DNA from: Oceanicola sp. 502str15
GTDB taxonomy: Bacteria; Pseudomonadota; Alphaproteobacteria; Rhodobacterales; Rhodobacteraceae
DNA length: 64,000 nt
NCBI RefSeq assembly: GCF_024105635.1
Contig: NZ_WYDQ01000001.1
Span: forward strand, 2,232,001-2,296,000
Reading direction: 5' to 3'
Below, one piece after another: positions 8,097 through 17,984 of the stretch. Under the pieces are notes generated by a model that saw only the letters and a program-made list of their open reading frames with translations, ran no database searches and had not been told where the DNA came from. The stretch's first letter is position 1; each line of letters opens with the position of its first letter. Position numbers and translations under genes: made by a program.

Positions 8097-8762
8097 CTAC
8101 CCTTCCAGCGCCTTGGCCCCGTTGGGGCTGAGGGCATAGACCCCCTTTTCGACCCGCTCGAACCATCCGTAGTGGTCATCGGCCATCATCCGGGTGGCCT
8201 TTTCGACGCCGGTTTCCCGCGCCACCGCCGCGCCCCGGCTGGGGCCATGGGCAGCGAGGTGCTCGGCAAGGCGGATCGCATCCTGCCGGTAGGCGGTGAC
8301 GATGCTGCCGTTGCGGGCCGCGCCGCCGAGGTTGGGGTCGCCCTCGCGGCGGGCGAACTCACGCAGCAGGCGGCTCTTGCGGGGGGCGGACTTGCGGGGC
8401 TGGTAGGGGGCCGGGTCGAGCGCGATCTGGGTGTGGCCGTCGGCGAGGCGCACGTAGATGAGGCCGAGGCCGAGACGGCGGCAGAGGGTCTTGTGCTGCT
8501 TCATCGCGGAGAGCCAGCGGCGGCCCTGCCCGCGCGGCACGGCGAGGTAGACGGCATCGGTGAGCGACTGGCGGGCAATGCCCTGGTGGACGAGGGCGAG
8601 GGAGAAGGCGAGCTTGAGCTCGACCACGACCGGCGCCTCGTTTTCGCGCACCGCGACCACATCTGCGGCACCGACCTCGCCCTTCACCTCGTAGCCCTGG
8701 GCCTCAAGGAGCGATTTGACCGGCGCGTAGAGATCCTGCTCTTTTGGTTTTATCTCCGCCAT
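8097..8762 (-). CDS. DUF2161 protein, PD-(D/E)XK nuclease fold
   Basis: A 221-residue protein of the DUF2161 family, common in alphaproteobacteria. The N-terminal half has the nuclease-fold core: an early Glu (KEQDLYAPVKSLLEAQGYEVKGEVG), then AADVVAVR (Asp) and VVVELKLAFS (ExK). The C-terminal part ends in a winged-helix-like segment (VARETGVEKATRMMADDHYGWFERVEKGVYALS). DNA cleavage or restriction-like activity is possible, but no function is established. It is convergent with the MarR gene (5 bp between stops) and divergent from mreB. Confidence 0.75.
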   Translation of the reverse strand: MAEIKPKEQDLYAPVKSLLEAQGYEVKGEVGAADVVAVRENEAPVVVELKLAFSLALVHQGIARQSLTDAVYLAVPRGQGRRWLSAMKQHKTLCRRLGLGLIYVRLADGHTQIALDPAPYQPRKSAPRKSRLLREFARREGDPNLGGAARNGSIVTAYRQDAIRLAEHLAAHGPSRGAAVARETGVEKATRMMADDHYGWFERVEKGVYALSPNGAKALEG

Positions 8763-8945
8763 GGGCAGAGTTTAGCCCCTCCGGGCGCCGCTGCGAAGAG
8801 GCGCCATGGCCCTGGCAGCGCGACGAAGCCGCAAGGCGCCCGGCAGCAACTTGCCGTGTTGTCGATCCAGCCCCCCTTGCCGCCCCTCGCCCCATGCCCC
8901 TATAAGCCAAAAGTTCCGAGGGGGCGGCCCGAGTCGTGCCCTTGA

Positions 8946-10016
<1,071 letters not shown>

Positions 10017-10056
10017 GGCGGCCGGGGGGCGCCGCCCATGCGGAAAGGCTGCCCGC

Positions 10057-10974
10057 TTGGCGAAGAGAGACACCAATATCGACTACGTCAGCCCGGTCAG
10101 GCGCATTCTGACCGTGGTGCTGGTTGTGCTCTGCCTCGGGCTGTTCCTGCTGTGGCGGATCGACAGCCCGCGGGTCGAGCGCTTTCGCTCCAACCTGATC
10201 GACGCGGTGGTGCCGAGTTTCGAATGGGCGAGCGTGCCGGCCACCAAGGTTGGCAACATGGCCGACAGCTTTCAGAGCTATAACCGACTTTACGAGCAAA
10301 ATCAGGAGCTTCGCCGCGAGCTTCAGCAGATGAAGGCCTGGAAGGAGGCCGCCGTTCAGCTGGAGCAGCAGAATGCGAAGCTGCTGGCGCTCAACAGCCT
10401 GCGGCTGGACCCGCGGCTCACATCGGTTTCGGGCGTGGTGATTGCCGACTCGGGCTCGCCCTTCCGCCAGTCGGTGCTGCTGAACGTGGGGCGGCGCGAT
10501 GGCATCCGGGATGGCTGGGCGGTGATGGACGGGCTGGGCCTTGTGGGGCGGATTGCGGGCGTGGGCCAGCAGACCAGCCGCGTGATCCTGCTGACCGATG
10601 CCGCGAGCCGCATTCCGGTGACGGTACAGCCCTCGGGGCAGCACGCGATGCTGGCGGGCGACAACCGCGCCGCGCCGCCGCTGGAGTTCATCGAGGACCG
10701 TGACACGGTGCGCCCGGGCGACCGGGTGGTGTCTTCGGGCGATGGCGGGGTGTTTCCGGCCGGGCTGGTGGTGGGCCAGCTCGTGGAGGGGCGCGACGGG
10801 CGGCTGCGGGTGCGGCTGAGTGCCGATTACGAGCGGCTCGACTTTCTGCGCATCCTGCGCAGCCACGAAGCCGAGGTGATCGCGGACCCGGGCGGGCTGG
10901 TGCTGACGCCGCAGGCGACCCCCAACCCGCACCCCGAGGAGCTGACCCAGAACGAGGGAGGCAATGATGGTTGA
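10057..10974 (+). CDS. mreC: Rod shape-determining protein MreC
   Basis: Periplasmic elongasome scaffold of 305 residues with one N-terminal membrane helix (about 17-36, LTVVLVVLCLGLFLLW), a coiled coil (YNRLYEQNQELRRELQQMKAWKEAAVQLEQQNAKLLALN) and the beta-domain with LLNVGRRDGIRDGWAVMDGLGLVGRI. It starts with TTG at 10057, supported by GGAAAGG at 10042-10048; no ATG in this frame fits. The gene follows mreB by 40 bp and overlaps mreD by about 11 bp. The proline-rich tail after residue 290 is poorly conserved in the family. Confidence 0.95.
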   Translation: MAKRDTNIDYVSPVRRILTVVLVVLCLGLFLLWRIDSPRVERFRSNLIDAVVPSFEWASVPATKVGNMADSFQSYNRLYEQNQELRRELQQMKAWKEAAVQLEQQNAKLLALNSLRLDPRLTSVSGVVIADSGSPFRQSVLLNVGRRDGIRDGWAVMDGLGLVGRIAGVGQQTSRVILLTDAASRIPVTVQPSGQHAMLAGDNRAAPPLEFIEDRDTVRPGDRVVSSGDGGVFPAGLVVGQLVEGRDGRLRVRLSADYERLDFLRILRSHEAEVIADPGGLVLTPQATPNPHPEELTQNEGGNDG

Positions 10975-11506
10975 TCCGATCACCACCCGGATCTGGACCT
11001 ATCGCGCCGCCTTCCTCGGCCTGTGCACGCTGTTCGCCTTCTTTCGCCTGCTGCCGCTGGACACCACCGCGGGCGGCCTGCCCGGCCCCGACCTGATGCT
11101 GGCGCTCACCTTCGCCTGGGTGCTGCGCCGCCCCTCCTACGTGCCCCCGGCGCTGATGGTCTTCGTCTTCCTGATGGCGGACCTGATCTTTCAGCGCCCG
11201 CCGGGGCTCTGGGCGTTGCTGGTGCTGCTCGGGTGCGAGTTTCTGCGGGCGCGTCAGGGGCTTTCGCGCGAGTTGCCGTTTCCGCTGGAGTGGGCGATGG
11301 CGGGGATCGTGATGGTGGCGCTGATGGTGGCGAACATGGCGCTGCTGGCGCTGTTCATGGTGCCGCGTCCGCCGATCGGGGTGGCGGTGCTGCAGATCGG
11401 CATGACCATCCTGACCTACCCGATCGTGGTGGCGGCCTCGCATATGCTCTTCGGGCTGCGCAAGGCGGCGCCGGGCGAGGTGGATGCGCTGGGGCACCGG
11501 CTATGA
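10964..11506 (+). CDS. mreD: Rod shape-determining protein MreD
   Basis: Polytopic inner-membrane protein of 180 residues with five to six predicted membrane helices, as expected for MreD, which partners MreC in the elongasome. Sequence conservation in MreD is low, so the call rests on size, hydrophobicity and the position between mreC and mrdA. Two adjacent ATGs (10964 and 10967) follow a GGGAGG site inside mreC. Its stop overlaps the mrdA start codon (ATGA). Confidence 0.92.
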   Translation: MMVDPITTRIWTYRAAFLGLCTLFAFFRLLPLDTTAGGLPGPDLMLALTFAWVLRRPSYVPPALMVFVFLMADLIFQRPPGLWALLVLLGCEFLRARQGLSRELPFPLEWAMAGIVMVALMVANMALLALFMVPRPPIGVAVLQIGMTILTYPIVVAASHMLFGLRKAAPGEVDALGHRL

Positions 11507-13419
11507 GGCGCGCGCCGAAGGATACCGAGGAGAGCGTTCGCCGGATCACCCGGCGCGGGCTGGTGATGGGCGGGCTGATGGGCGGCTTTGCCACGCTGCT
11601 GGCGGGGCGGATGCGCTACATGCAGGTGGAGCAGGCCGATACCTTCCGCCTGCTGGCCGAGGAAAACCGGATCAAGTTTTCGCTGATCCCGCCGGAGCGC
11701 GGGCTGATCTTCGACCGCAACGGGCGGCCGATTGCGGTGAACGAGCAGATCTATCGCGTGGTCATCGTGCCCGAGGATGCGGGCGATCTCGAGAACACGC
11801 TGGCCCGGCTGCGCAAGATCATTCCGCTGACCGACGAGCAGGCCGAGGAGGCGCTGGCCGAGATGCGCCGCTCGTCGCCCTTCCTCGAATACACCATCGC
11901 CGACCGGCTGAGCTGGGAGCAGCTCTCGGAGGTGGCGGTGAACACCCCTGCCCTGCCCGGCATCTCGCCCGAGGTGGGCCTGTCGCGCAACTACCCGATG
12001 CTGGAGGATTTCGCCCATGTCATCGGCTACGTCGGCCGGGTGAGCGACTACGACCTCTCCAAGATCGAAGACCCCGACCCGCTGCTGCGGCTGCCGCAGT
12101 TCCAGATCGGCAAGGTCGGGGTGGAGAGCAAGTGGGAGGAGCCGCTGCGCGGCAAGGCGGGCAACCGGCGCATCGAGGTGAACGCCGCCGGGCGGGTGAT
12201 GCGCGAGCTGGACCGGCAGCAGGGGGTTTCAGGGGTTGATCTGCAACTCACTGTCGACAGCGGGTTGCAGAACTTCGTGCAGGCGCGGCTGGGCACCGAG
12301 AGTGCGGCGGCGGTGGTGATGGATGTGACCAACGGCGACCTGCTCGCCATCGGCTCGGCCCCCTCGTTCGACCCCAACCTCTTTGTGCGCGGCATCTCGG
12401 TGGCCGACTACCGCGAGCTGACCGAAAACGACCACCGCCCGCTGGCGAACAAGGCGGCGCAGGGGCTCTATCCGCCGGGCTCGACCTTCAAGATGGTCAC
12501 GGCACTGGCGGCGATAGAGGCAGGCGTGGTGACGGCGGGCGAGACCTTCTATTGCCCGGGTCACAAGGAGGTTTCGGGCCGCCGCTTCCATTGCTGGAAG
12601 CGCTCGGGACATGGCTGGGTGGACCTCGACGGCTCGCTGCAGCAGAGCTGTGACGTTTATTACTACGAACTGGCGCTGAAGGCGGGGATCGACAACATCT
12701 CGGCCATGGCCAAGAAGCTCGGGATCGGGGTGCGCCATGACGTGCCGATGAGCGCGGTGGCCGAGGGGATCGCGCCCAACAAGGCGTGGAAGGCGGAGCG
12801 CTACGAGCAGGACTGGGTGGTGGGCGACAGCCTGAACGCCTCGATCGGACAGGGCTACGTGCTGGCCTCGCCGCTGCAACTGGCGGTCATGGCCTCGCGC
12901 ATTGCCAGCGGCACGCAGATCCAGCCGCGGCTGGTGAAATCGGTCGACGGGCGCGAGACCGAGGTGAAGGGGCTGGAGCCGCTCGATATTTCGCCCACGG
13001 CGCTGCAACAGGTCCGCAAGGGCATGTACAACGTGGTGAACTCGGGCCGGGGCACGGCGCGGGGCAGCCGGATCGTGGCCGAGGGCATGCTGATGGCGGG
13101 CAAGACCGGCACCAGCCAGGTGCGCTCGGTGGTGGTGCGCAACCAGGATGTGCCTTGGGAGCAGCGCGACCATGCGCTGTTCGTGGCCTTTGCCCCCTAC
13201 GAGAACCCGAAATACGCGGTGTCGGTGGTGGTGGAACACGGCGGCGGCGGCTCTGCCGTGGCGGCGCCGGTGGCGCGGGACATCATGTTGCAGGCGCTCT
13301 ACGGCGGGCTGCCGCCGCTGGAGGCCTACCCCAGCTCGTCGCGCTGGGAGGCGGAGCAGATGCGCAAGGATCTGAAGCTGCGCGAGGATCTGCGGCAAGA
13401 GGCGAGCGACCGGGCATGA
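11503..13419 (+). CDS. mrdA: Penicillin-binding protein 2 (elongasome transpeptidase)
   Basis: Peptidoglycan DD-transpeptidase of 638 residues that cross-links the lateral wall with RodA. After a cytoplasmic tail and one membrane helix (about 20-36) comes the pedestal domain (ENRIKFSLIPPERGLIFDRNGRPIAVN) and then the transpeptidase domain with the SxxK motif STFK (Ser327), SCD for the SxN motif (QQSCDVYYYE) and KTGT (Lys534). It is translationally coupled to mreD by ATGA and followed by rodA after 34 bp. Length and motifs are normal, so the enzyme should be active and beta-lactam sensitive. Confidence 0.96.
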   Translation: MRRAPKDTEESVRRITRRGLVMGGLMGGFATLLAGRMRYMQVEQADTFRLLAEENRIKFSLIPPERGLIFDRNGRPIAVNEQIYRVVIVPEDAGDLENTLARLRKIIPLTDEQAEEALAEMRRSSPFLEYTIADRLSWEQLSEVAVNTPALPGISPEVGLSRNYPMLEDFAHVIGYVGRVSDYDLSKIEDPDPLLRLPQFQIGKVGVESKWEEPLRGKAGNRRIEVNAAGRVMRELDRQQGVSGVDLQLTVDSGLQNFVQARLGTESAAAVVMDVTNGDLLAIGSAPSFDPNLFVRGISVADYRELTENDHRPLANKAAQGLYPPGSTFKMVTALAAIEAGVVTAGETFYCPGHKEVSGRRFHCWKRSGHGWVDLDGSLQQSCDVYYYELALKAGIDNISAMAKKLGIGVRHDVPMSAVAEGIAPNKAWKAERYEQDWVVGDSLNASIGQGYVLASPLQLAVMASRIASGTQIQPRLVKSVDGRETEVKGLEPLDISPTALQQVRKGMYNVVNSGRGTARGSRIVAEGMLMAGKTGTSQVRSVVVRNQDVPWEQRDHALFVAFAPYENPKYAVSVVVEHGGGGSAVAAPVARDIMLQALYGGLPPLEAYPSSSRWEAEQMRKDLKLREDLRQEASDRA

Positions 13420-13453
13420 TGCAGCACGAGACCCATGCCACGGGGCGGGCCGG

Positions 13454-14602
13454 ATGAGCTATCTCGAGTACAACCGCGAGACGGTGCCGACCGGCTTTCG
13501 CAAGGTGCTCTATGTCAACTGGGCGCTGGTGGTGCTGCTCGTCGCGGTCAGCGCGGTGGGCTTCCTGATGCTCTTCTCGGTCGCGGGCGGCTCGCTGAGC
13601 CCTTGGGCCGAGCCGCAGATCAAGCGGTTTGCGCTGGGGCTGGTGGTGATGTTCTTCGTTGCCATGGTGCCGATCTACTTTTGGCGGAACCTTGCGCTGC
13701 TGGCCTATCTCGGCTCGCTGCTTCTGCTTGTTTTCGTTGAACTCTTTGGCGATGTGGGCATGGGCGCGCAGCGCTGGATCGACCTTGGCTTCATGCGGTT
13801 GCAGCCCTCGGAGGTGTGCAAGATCACCCTCGTGATGCTGCTGGCCGCCTATTACGACTGGCTCGACGTGGGCAAGACCTCGCGGCCGCTCTGGGTGGCG
13901 CTTCCGGTCGTCATCATCCTTGTGCCGACGGCGATGGTGCTGAAGCAGCCCGACCTCGGCACGGCGCTTCTGCTGGTTGTGGGCGGGGCGATGGTGATGT
14001 TCTGCGCGGGCGTGCACTGGCTCTACTTCGGCGCGGTGATCGCCTCGGGCGTGGGGCTGGTGAGCGCGGTTCTGGCCTCGCGCGGGACCACGTGGCAGCT
14101 TCTGAAAGACTACCAGTACCGCCGGATCGACACCTTCCTCGACCCGGAGAGCGACCCGCTGGGGGCGGGCTATCACATCACCCAATCCAAGATCGCCCTC
14201 GGTTCGGGCGGCTGGACCGGGCGCGGGCTGATGGAGGGCACGCAGAGCCGGCTGAACTTTCTGCCGGAAAAGCACACCGACTTCATCTTCACCACGCTGG
14301 CGGAGGAGTTCGGCTTTGTCGGGGGCGTCTCGCTGCTGGTGCTCTATGTGCTCATCATCGCCTTCTGCATCGTCTCGGCGCTGAAGAACCGCGACCGCTT
14401 CAGCTCGCTGCTGATCCTCGGGGTGGCGGGCACGTTCTTTCTGTTCTTCGCGGTGAACATGAGCATGGTGATGGGCCTTGCGCCGGTGGTCGGCGTGCCG
14501 CTGCCGCTGGTGAGCTATGGCGGCTCGGCGATGATCGTGCTGCTGGGGGCCTTCGGGCTGGTGCAGAGCGCCCATATCCACAGGCCGCGCGGCCGCGGCT
14601 GA
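13454..14602 (+). CDS. rodA: Rod shape-determining SEDS glycosyltransferase RodA
   Basis: Membrane peptidoglycan polymerase of the SEDS family, 382 residues, with about ten membrane helices. The signatures GAQRWIDLGFMRLQPSEVCKI, VLKQPDLGTALLL, GSGGWTGRGLMEGTQSRLNFLPEKHTDFIFTTLAEEFGFVGG and VGVPLPLVSYGGSAM are typical of RodA. It is the last gene of the elongation operon and works with PBP2. The ATG at 13454 matches the family's N terminus (YLEYNRETVPTGFRKVLYVNWALV). Confidence 0.95.
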   Translation: MSYLEYNRETVPTGFRKVLYVNWALVVLLVAVSAVGFLMLFSVAGGSLSPWAEPQIKRFALGLVVMFFVAMVPIYFWRNLALLAYLGSLLLLVFVELFGDVGMGAQRWIDLGFMRLQPSEVCKITLVMLLAAYYDWLDVGKTSRPLWVALPVVIILVPTAMVLKQPDLGTALLLVVGGAMVMFCAGVHWLYFGAVIASGVGLVSAVLASRGTTWQLLKDYQYRRIDTFLDPESDPLGAGYHITQSKIALGSGGWTGRGLMEGTQSRLNFLPEKHTDFIFTTLAEEFGFVGGVSLLVLYVLIIAFCIVSALKNRDRFSSLLILGVAGTFFLFFAVNMSMVMGLAPVVGVPLPLVSYGGSAMIVLLGAFGLVQSAHIHRPRGRG

Positions 14603-14653
14603 AGATGGCCTGGGTGGCTTGGCGGTGACGCGGGGCGCGGTTAGGGTCCGGCC

Positions 14654-15592
14654 ATGACATTGAACATTCTCCTCTCCGCCCGCCCCGCCCTTTGGGATCC
14701 CTATTCCACCGCCCTGCCCCGCGCCTGCGCCGCGGCCGGGCTTGACGTGACGCTGCACCGCGCCGGCGAGATCGCGCCGGGCGAGGTGGATTACGTGGTG
14801 TTTGCGCCCAACGGGCCGGTGGAGGATTTTGCGCCCTTCACCCGCGCCAAGGCGGCGTTGAGCCTTTGGGCCGGGGTCGAGCAGATCGTGGGCAACGAAA
14901 CGCTGCGGATGCCGCTGGCGCGGATGGTCGACAGTTCGCTGACCGAAGGCATGGTCGAATGGGTCACCGGCATGGTGCTGCGCCATCATCTCGGGATCGA
15001 CCGGCACATCGTGAACCCGGAGCAGAAATGGCAGTTCGTCATCCCGCCGCTGGCGCGGGACCGGGTGGTGACGGTGCTGGGCACCGGGGCGCTGGGGGCG
15101 GCCTGCGCGAAGGCGCTGGTGGGGCTGAACTTTCAGGTCAGGGGCTGGTCGCGCAGCATGAAGCAGATCGAGGGGGTCGAGAGCTTTGCCGGGGACGAGG
15201 GGTTCTGGCAGGCGCTGGAGGGGGCCGGGATCGTGGTGCTGCTTTTGCCCGACACGCCGGCGACCGAGAACGTGATGAGCACGCGCGCCTTTGCCGCCAT
15301 GGCGGAGGGGAGCTTTGTGATCAATCCCGGGCGGGGGCCGCTGATTGACGAGGCGGCGCTGCTTGCGGCGTTGGAGAGCGGGCAGGTTGCCCATGCCACG
15401 CTGGACGTGTTCCGCCAGGAGCCGCTGCCGGAGGGCCATGCCTTCTGGGCGCATCCGCAGATCACCGTGACGGCGCATACGGCCTCGGAAACCCGGGTGG
15501 GCAGTGCGAGCGAGGCAGTGGCGGAGAATATCCGGCGGGCCGAGGCGGGTGAGCCGCTGGTCGGGCTGGTGGACCGCGCGGCGGGGTATTGA
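14654..15592 (+). CDS. Glyoxylate/hydroxypyruvate reductase A-like 2-hydroxyacid dehydrogenase
   Basis: NAD(P)H-dependent 2-hydroxyacid dehydrogenase of 312 residues, resembling GhrA. It probably reduces glyoxylate or hydroxypyruvate. The Rossmann motif is VLGTGALGAACAKAL (about residues 140-155), followed by an RSMK loop that suits NADP preference. Catalytic positions are in INPGRGPLIDEAAL (Arg), DVFRQEPLPEGHAFW (Glu) and VTAHTASET (His). It starts 51 bp after rodA on the same strand but has no functional link to it. A perfect inverted repeat lies right after its stop. Confidence 0.88.
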   Translation: MTLNILLSARPALWDPYSTALPRACAAAGLDVTLHRAGEIAPGEVDYVVFAPNGPVEDFAPFTRAKAALSLWAGVEQIVGNETLRMPLARMVDSSLTEGMVEWVTGMVLRHHLGIDRHIVNPEQKWQFVIPPLARDRVVTVLGTGALGAACAKALVGLNFQVRGWSRSMKQIEGVESFAGDEGFWQALEGAGIVVLLLPDTPATENVMSTRAFAAMAEGSFVINPGRGPLIDEAALLAALESGQVAHATLDVFRQEPLPEGHAFWAHPQITVTAHTASETRVGSASEAVAENIRRAEAGEPLVGLVDRAAGY

Positions 15593-15598
15593 GGGGGA

Positions 15599-15661
15599 AT
15601 CCTCGGGCTTGACCCGAGGATCTCCTGGCCGCCGAGAGATCCTCGGGTCAAGCCCGAGGAT
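15599..15661. repeat. Perfect 26-bp inverted repeat with nested palindromes (hairpin element)
   Basis: Arms at 15599-15624 and 15636-15661 are exact reverse complements with an 11-base loop. Each arm also contains its own palindrome (CCTCGGG-CTTGA-CCCGAGG and the complement), so the element can fold as one long hairpin or as two smaller ones. It sits between convergent genes (GhrA-like dehydrogenase and helicase) and probably terminates or stabilises both transcripts. The CCTCGGG...CCCGAGG core recalls dispersed palindromic repeats of alphaproteobacteria, but this window contains only one copy. Confidence 0.8.
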
Positions 15662-15670
15662 GACGGCGTG

Positions 15671-17197
15671 TCAGTCCTCGGCTTCCAGCGCCAGCGGCGC
15701 TTCGGGGGTGGCGAGGTCCGCCGTGGTGAGCGGGTCGGCGGGGCGGGCGAGGCGGTTGCGGGTGCACCAGAGCAGGCGCTCCTCGGCGCGGGTGATCGCC
15801 ACATAGGCGAGGCGCTTCCAGAGCGGTTGCCCGGCCTCGTCGCGGTTCATCCGGGCGGCGACGAAGAGATCGGGGGCGAAGACCTGCACCGTGGGCCATT
15901 GCGAACCCTGCGCCTTGTGGATCGTCACCGCCGCGCCGTGCAGGAAGGTTGCCCCCATGCGGGCGGCATAGGGAATGAAGGGCTCTTCCTCGTCCGGCAG
16001 CTCGATCTTGACGATGGAAGCCGCCGAGACCTGCGGCTGCTCGGCACCGATCACGTGGAGGCGCGAGAACCCGGCCTTCTTGCCCGGCCCGAGATAGACG
16101 ACCTGCGCCCCCTTGATCAGCCCGCGGGCCTCGAGATCGAGCCGCTTCTTGCGGTGCTTCGCGGGCAGCTCGATGCCGTCGCAGATCAGTGGCTCGCCGG
16201 GCAGCAGCGCATCGTGGGGGGCGTGGTAGGCGGCGCGGAAGGCGTGGATGAGGCGGATGCGGGTGTTGTTGCGCCAGACCAGCACCGGCGAGCGGGCCAT
16301 GAGCGCGGCCTCGACCCGCTCGGAAACCACCACCCGGTCGTCGGCGCGGGCCTTCTCGTAGACCATCTGCTCGAAGCTCTGAAAATCGAGCGCCGGGTCG
16401 GCAAGCGCGTGGGCGAGGTCGAGGATCGGGTTGTCATCGGCCTGGCGGTGGATGCGGTGCAGCTCCAGCTTGCGGGGGGCGGGGAGCTTGTCGAAGACCA
16501 TGCTGCCCGACTGCTTGACGGGGGCGAGCTGGGCCGGGTCTCCGAACAGCACGAGGGCCTGGAAGATCTCGGTGAGGTCGGTGAACTGGTCGTCCGAGAG
16601 CATGGAGCTTTCGTCGATGAAGCCGATGTCGAGCGGCTCTTCGCGGCGCTTCCAGCCGGTGATGAAGTCGCTGCCGCGCAGACCGGCGGACGCGAGGGCG
16701 GCGGGCACGGATCTGGTGGCCTGGAACACCGCGTGGGCACGGTCGAGCGCGGCCTCGGTGATGCCCTCGGGCGGCTCGGGGCGGTCGCCCTGCCCGGCCA
16801 GCCACTCGGCGATCTTCTCGTACTCCGGGTCATAGACCGGGGTGTAGAGAATGCGGTGGATCGTGGTTGCCGCGACGCCGCGGTTGCGCAGCACCGAGGC
16901 GGCCTTGTTGGTGGGCGCGAGGATGGCCAGCGTGCGGCGGTCCTTGCGCGGCTTGCTCTCCCAATCGCCCGAGATGATCTCGACCCCGGCCTCGGCCAGC
17001 GCATCGGCGAGGCGGGCCAGCAGCAGGGTCTTGCCCGAGCCGGCCTTGCCGATCACGGCCGTGACGGTGCCCTTGCCCTCGGTCATCGGGGTGGTGGTTT
17101 CGTCGTCGATATCGACGCCATGGGCGCGCAGCACCTGGGCCAGCGTATCCCAGGCCTGGGCCTGATCGTCGGAGAAGTGCAGCGTGGGGAGGTTCAT
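15671..17197 (-). CDS. RecD-like ATP-dependent DNA helicase (superfamily 1)
   Basis: Helicase of 508 residues. Motif I (Walker A) is VIGKAGSGKTLLLARLA (about residues 48-62), motif Ia LAPTNKAASVLR, motif II GFIDESSMLS (DEES-type), motif III LFGDPAQLAPV, and the C-terminal UvrD-like motifs are GAAVTIHKAQGSQWPTVQV and YVAITRAEERLLW. This matches the stand-alone RecD-like/Pif1-type helicases of alphaproteobacteria, not a RecBCD subunit (no recB or recC nearby). A role in repair or replication-fork processing is inferred. It is convergent with the GhrA-like gene across the inverted repeat. Confidence 0.88.
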   Translation of the reverse strand: MNLPTLHFSDDQAQAWDTLAQVLRAHGVDIDDETTTPMTEGKGTVTAVIGKAGSGKTLLLARLADALAEAGVEIISGDWESKPRKDRRTLAILAPTNKAASVLRNRGVAATTIHRILYTPVYDPEYEKIAEWLAGQGDRPEPPEGITEAALDRAHAVFQATRSVPAALASAGLRGSDFITGWKRREEPLDIGFIDESSMLSDDQFTDLTEIFQALVLFGDPAQLAPVKQSGSMVFDKLPAPRKLELHRIHRQADDNPILDLAHALADPALDFQSFEQMVYEKARADDRVVVSERVEAALMARSPVLVWRNNTRIRLIHAFRAAYHAPHDALLPGEPLICDGIELPAKHRKKRLDLEARGLIKGAQVVYLGPGKKAGFSRLHVIGAEQPQVSAASIVKIELPDEEEPFIPYAARMGATFLHGAAVTIHKAQGSQWPTVQVFAPDLFVAARMNRDEAGQPLWKRLAYVAITRAEERLLWCTRNRLARPADPLTTADLATPEAPLALEAED

Positions 17198-17230
17198 GGG
17201 GCGGAGTTTAGGCGCTCCGCCCCGGGGTCG

Positions 17231-17869
17231 CTAGGCCGAAACGGCGACCGGGAGCGGTGTGGTCGGGCCAAAGGCGCGGTCGAACCAGTGGCGCGAGAGC
17301 GCGGGACTGAGGCCGGCCTTGCGGGCGACGCGGCAGCGGGCGCTGTCGGAGACCTCCCAGAGCCCGACGCTGATGGCCTCTCTGCCCTGCCCCGCGGTGC
17401 CGAGCACGGTGGGCTGCCAGCCCAGACGGCCGTAGATGCGCACCATCCGCGCATCGAACACGCCGGCCACATCGGTGAGCCGGAAGCCGCAGCCGAGCTC
17501 TGCCGCGCCCAGCATCAGCGCCCCGGCCACCCGCCCGTCGGCCTCGGGGGCGAGGCAGAAGCGGGTGCATTCCCAGATCAGCGGGTGGGTGATGGTGACG
17601 CCATCGGTCAGGTGGGTGAAGTGATCGTTGAGCATGCAGGGCGCCGTGGTGGGCAGGAAGCGCATGGAGCCGCCGTGGCTGCCGTCGGCCCGCTGCCAGA
17701 TCACGTAGAGCGGGTTTTGCGCATCGTATTGGTCGTGCTCCTCGCCCGCCGCGTCCACGCTCACCTCCCAGCCGAGCCGCTCCGAGAACTGGCGGGCGCG
17801 GTCGCGGAACATGGTCTCGCGCAGCTTGGGAAAGGTGGAAAGCTCTTCGCCGTAGATGTAACGCAACAT
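17231..17869 (-). CDS. luxI: Acyl-homoserine-lactone synthase, LuxI family
   Basis: Makes an N-acyl-homoserine lactone signal from S-adenosylmethionine and an acyl carrier. The 212-residue protein carries the LuxI invariant pattern: FRDRARQFSERLGWEVSVD (Arg, Phe, Trp), EHDQYDAQNPLYVI (Asp pair), GGSMRFLPTT (Arg) and WECTRFCL (Glu, Arg). The ATG at 17869 follows a strong GGAGGGAG site; an in-frame ATG at 17887 would add six residues. It lies 116 bp downstream of luxR on the same strand. The intergenic region holds five GTTAA repeats, one pair of which forms a full CtrA box, so its own promoter is likely. Acyl-chain length cannot be predicted. Confidence 0.93.
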   Translation of the reverse strand: MLRYIYGEELSTFPKLRETMFRDRARQFSERLGWEVSVDAAGEEHDQYDAQNPLYVIWQRADGSHGGSMRFLPTTAPCMLNDHFTHLTDGVTITHPLIWECTRFCLAPEADGRVAGALMLGAAELGCGFRLTDVAGVFDARMVRIYGRLGWQPTVLGTAGQGREAISVGLWEVSDSARCRVARKAGLSPALSRHWFDRAFGPTTPLPVAVSA

Positions 17870-17953
17870 GGGTTCTCCCTCCGTCATGGTTGCATGCGTG
17901 GAGGGAGGTTAAGGAATTATCGTTAAAGTTGTTAATGTGGCGTGCGCATCCCG

Positions 17954-17969
17954 TTAAGGGTGCGTTAAC
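17954..17969. promoter_or_regulatory. CtrA box upstream of luxI
   Basis: TTAAGGGTGCGTTAAC matches the full CtrA consensus TTAA-N7-TTAAC without mismatch. It lies 85 bp upstream of the luxI start codon, within 116 bp that contain three more GTTAA copies (17908, 17922, 17931). CtrA is the response regulator of the alphaproteobacterial cell-cycle/motility phosphorelay and is known to intersect with quorum sensing in roseobacters. Binding here is inferred from the match. Confidence 0.6.
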
Positions 17970-17984
17970 GCCCGGCCGGACGGC

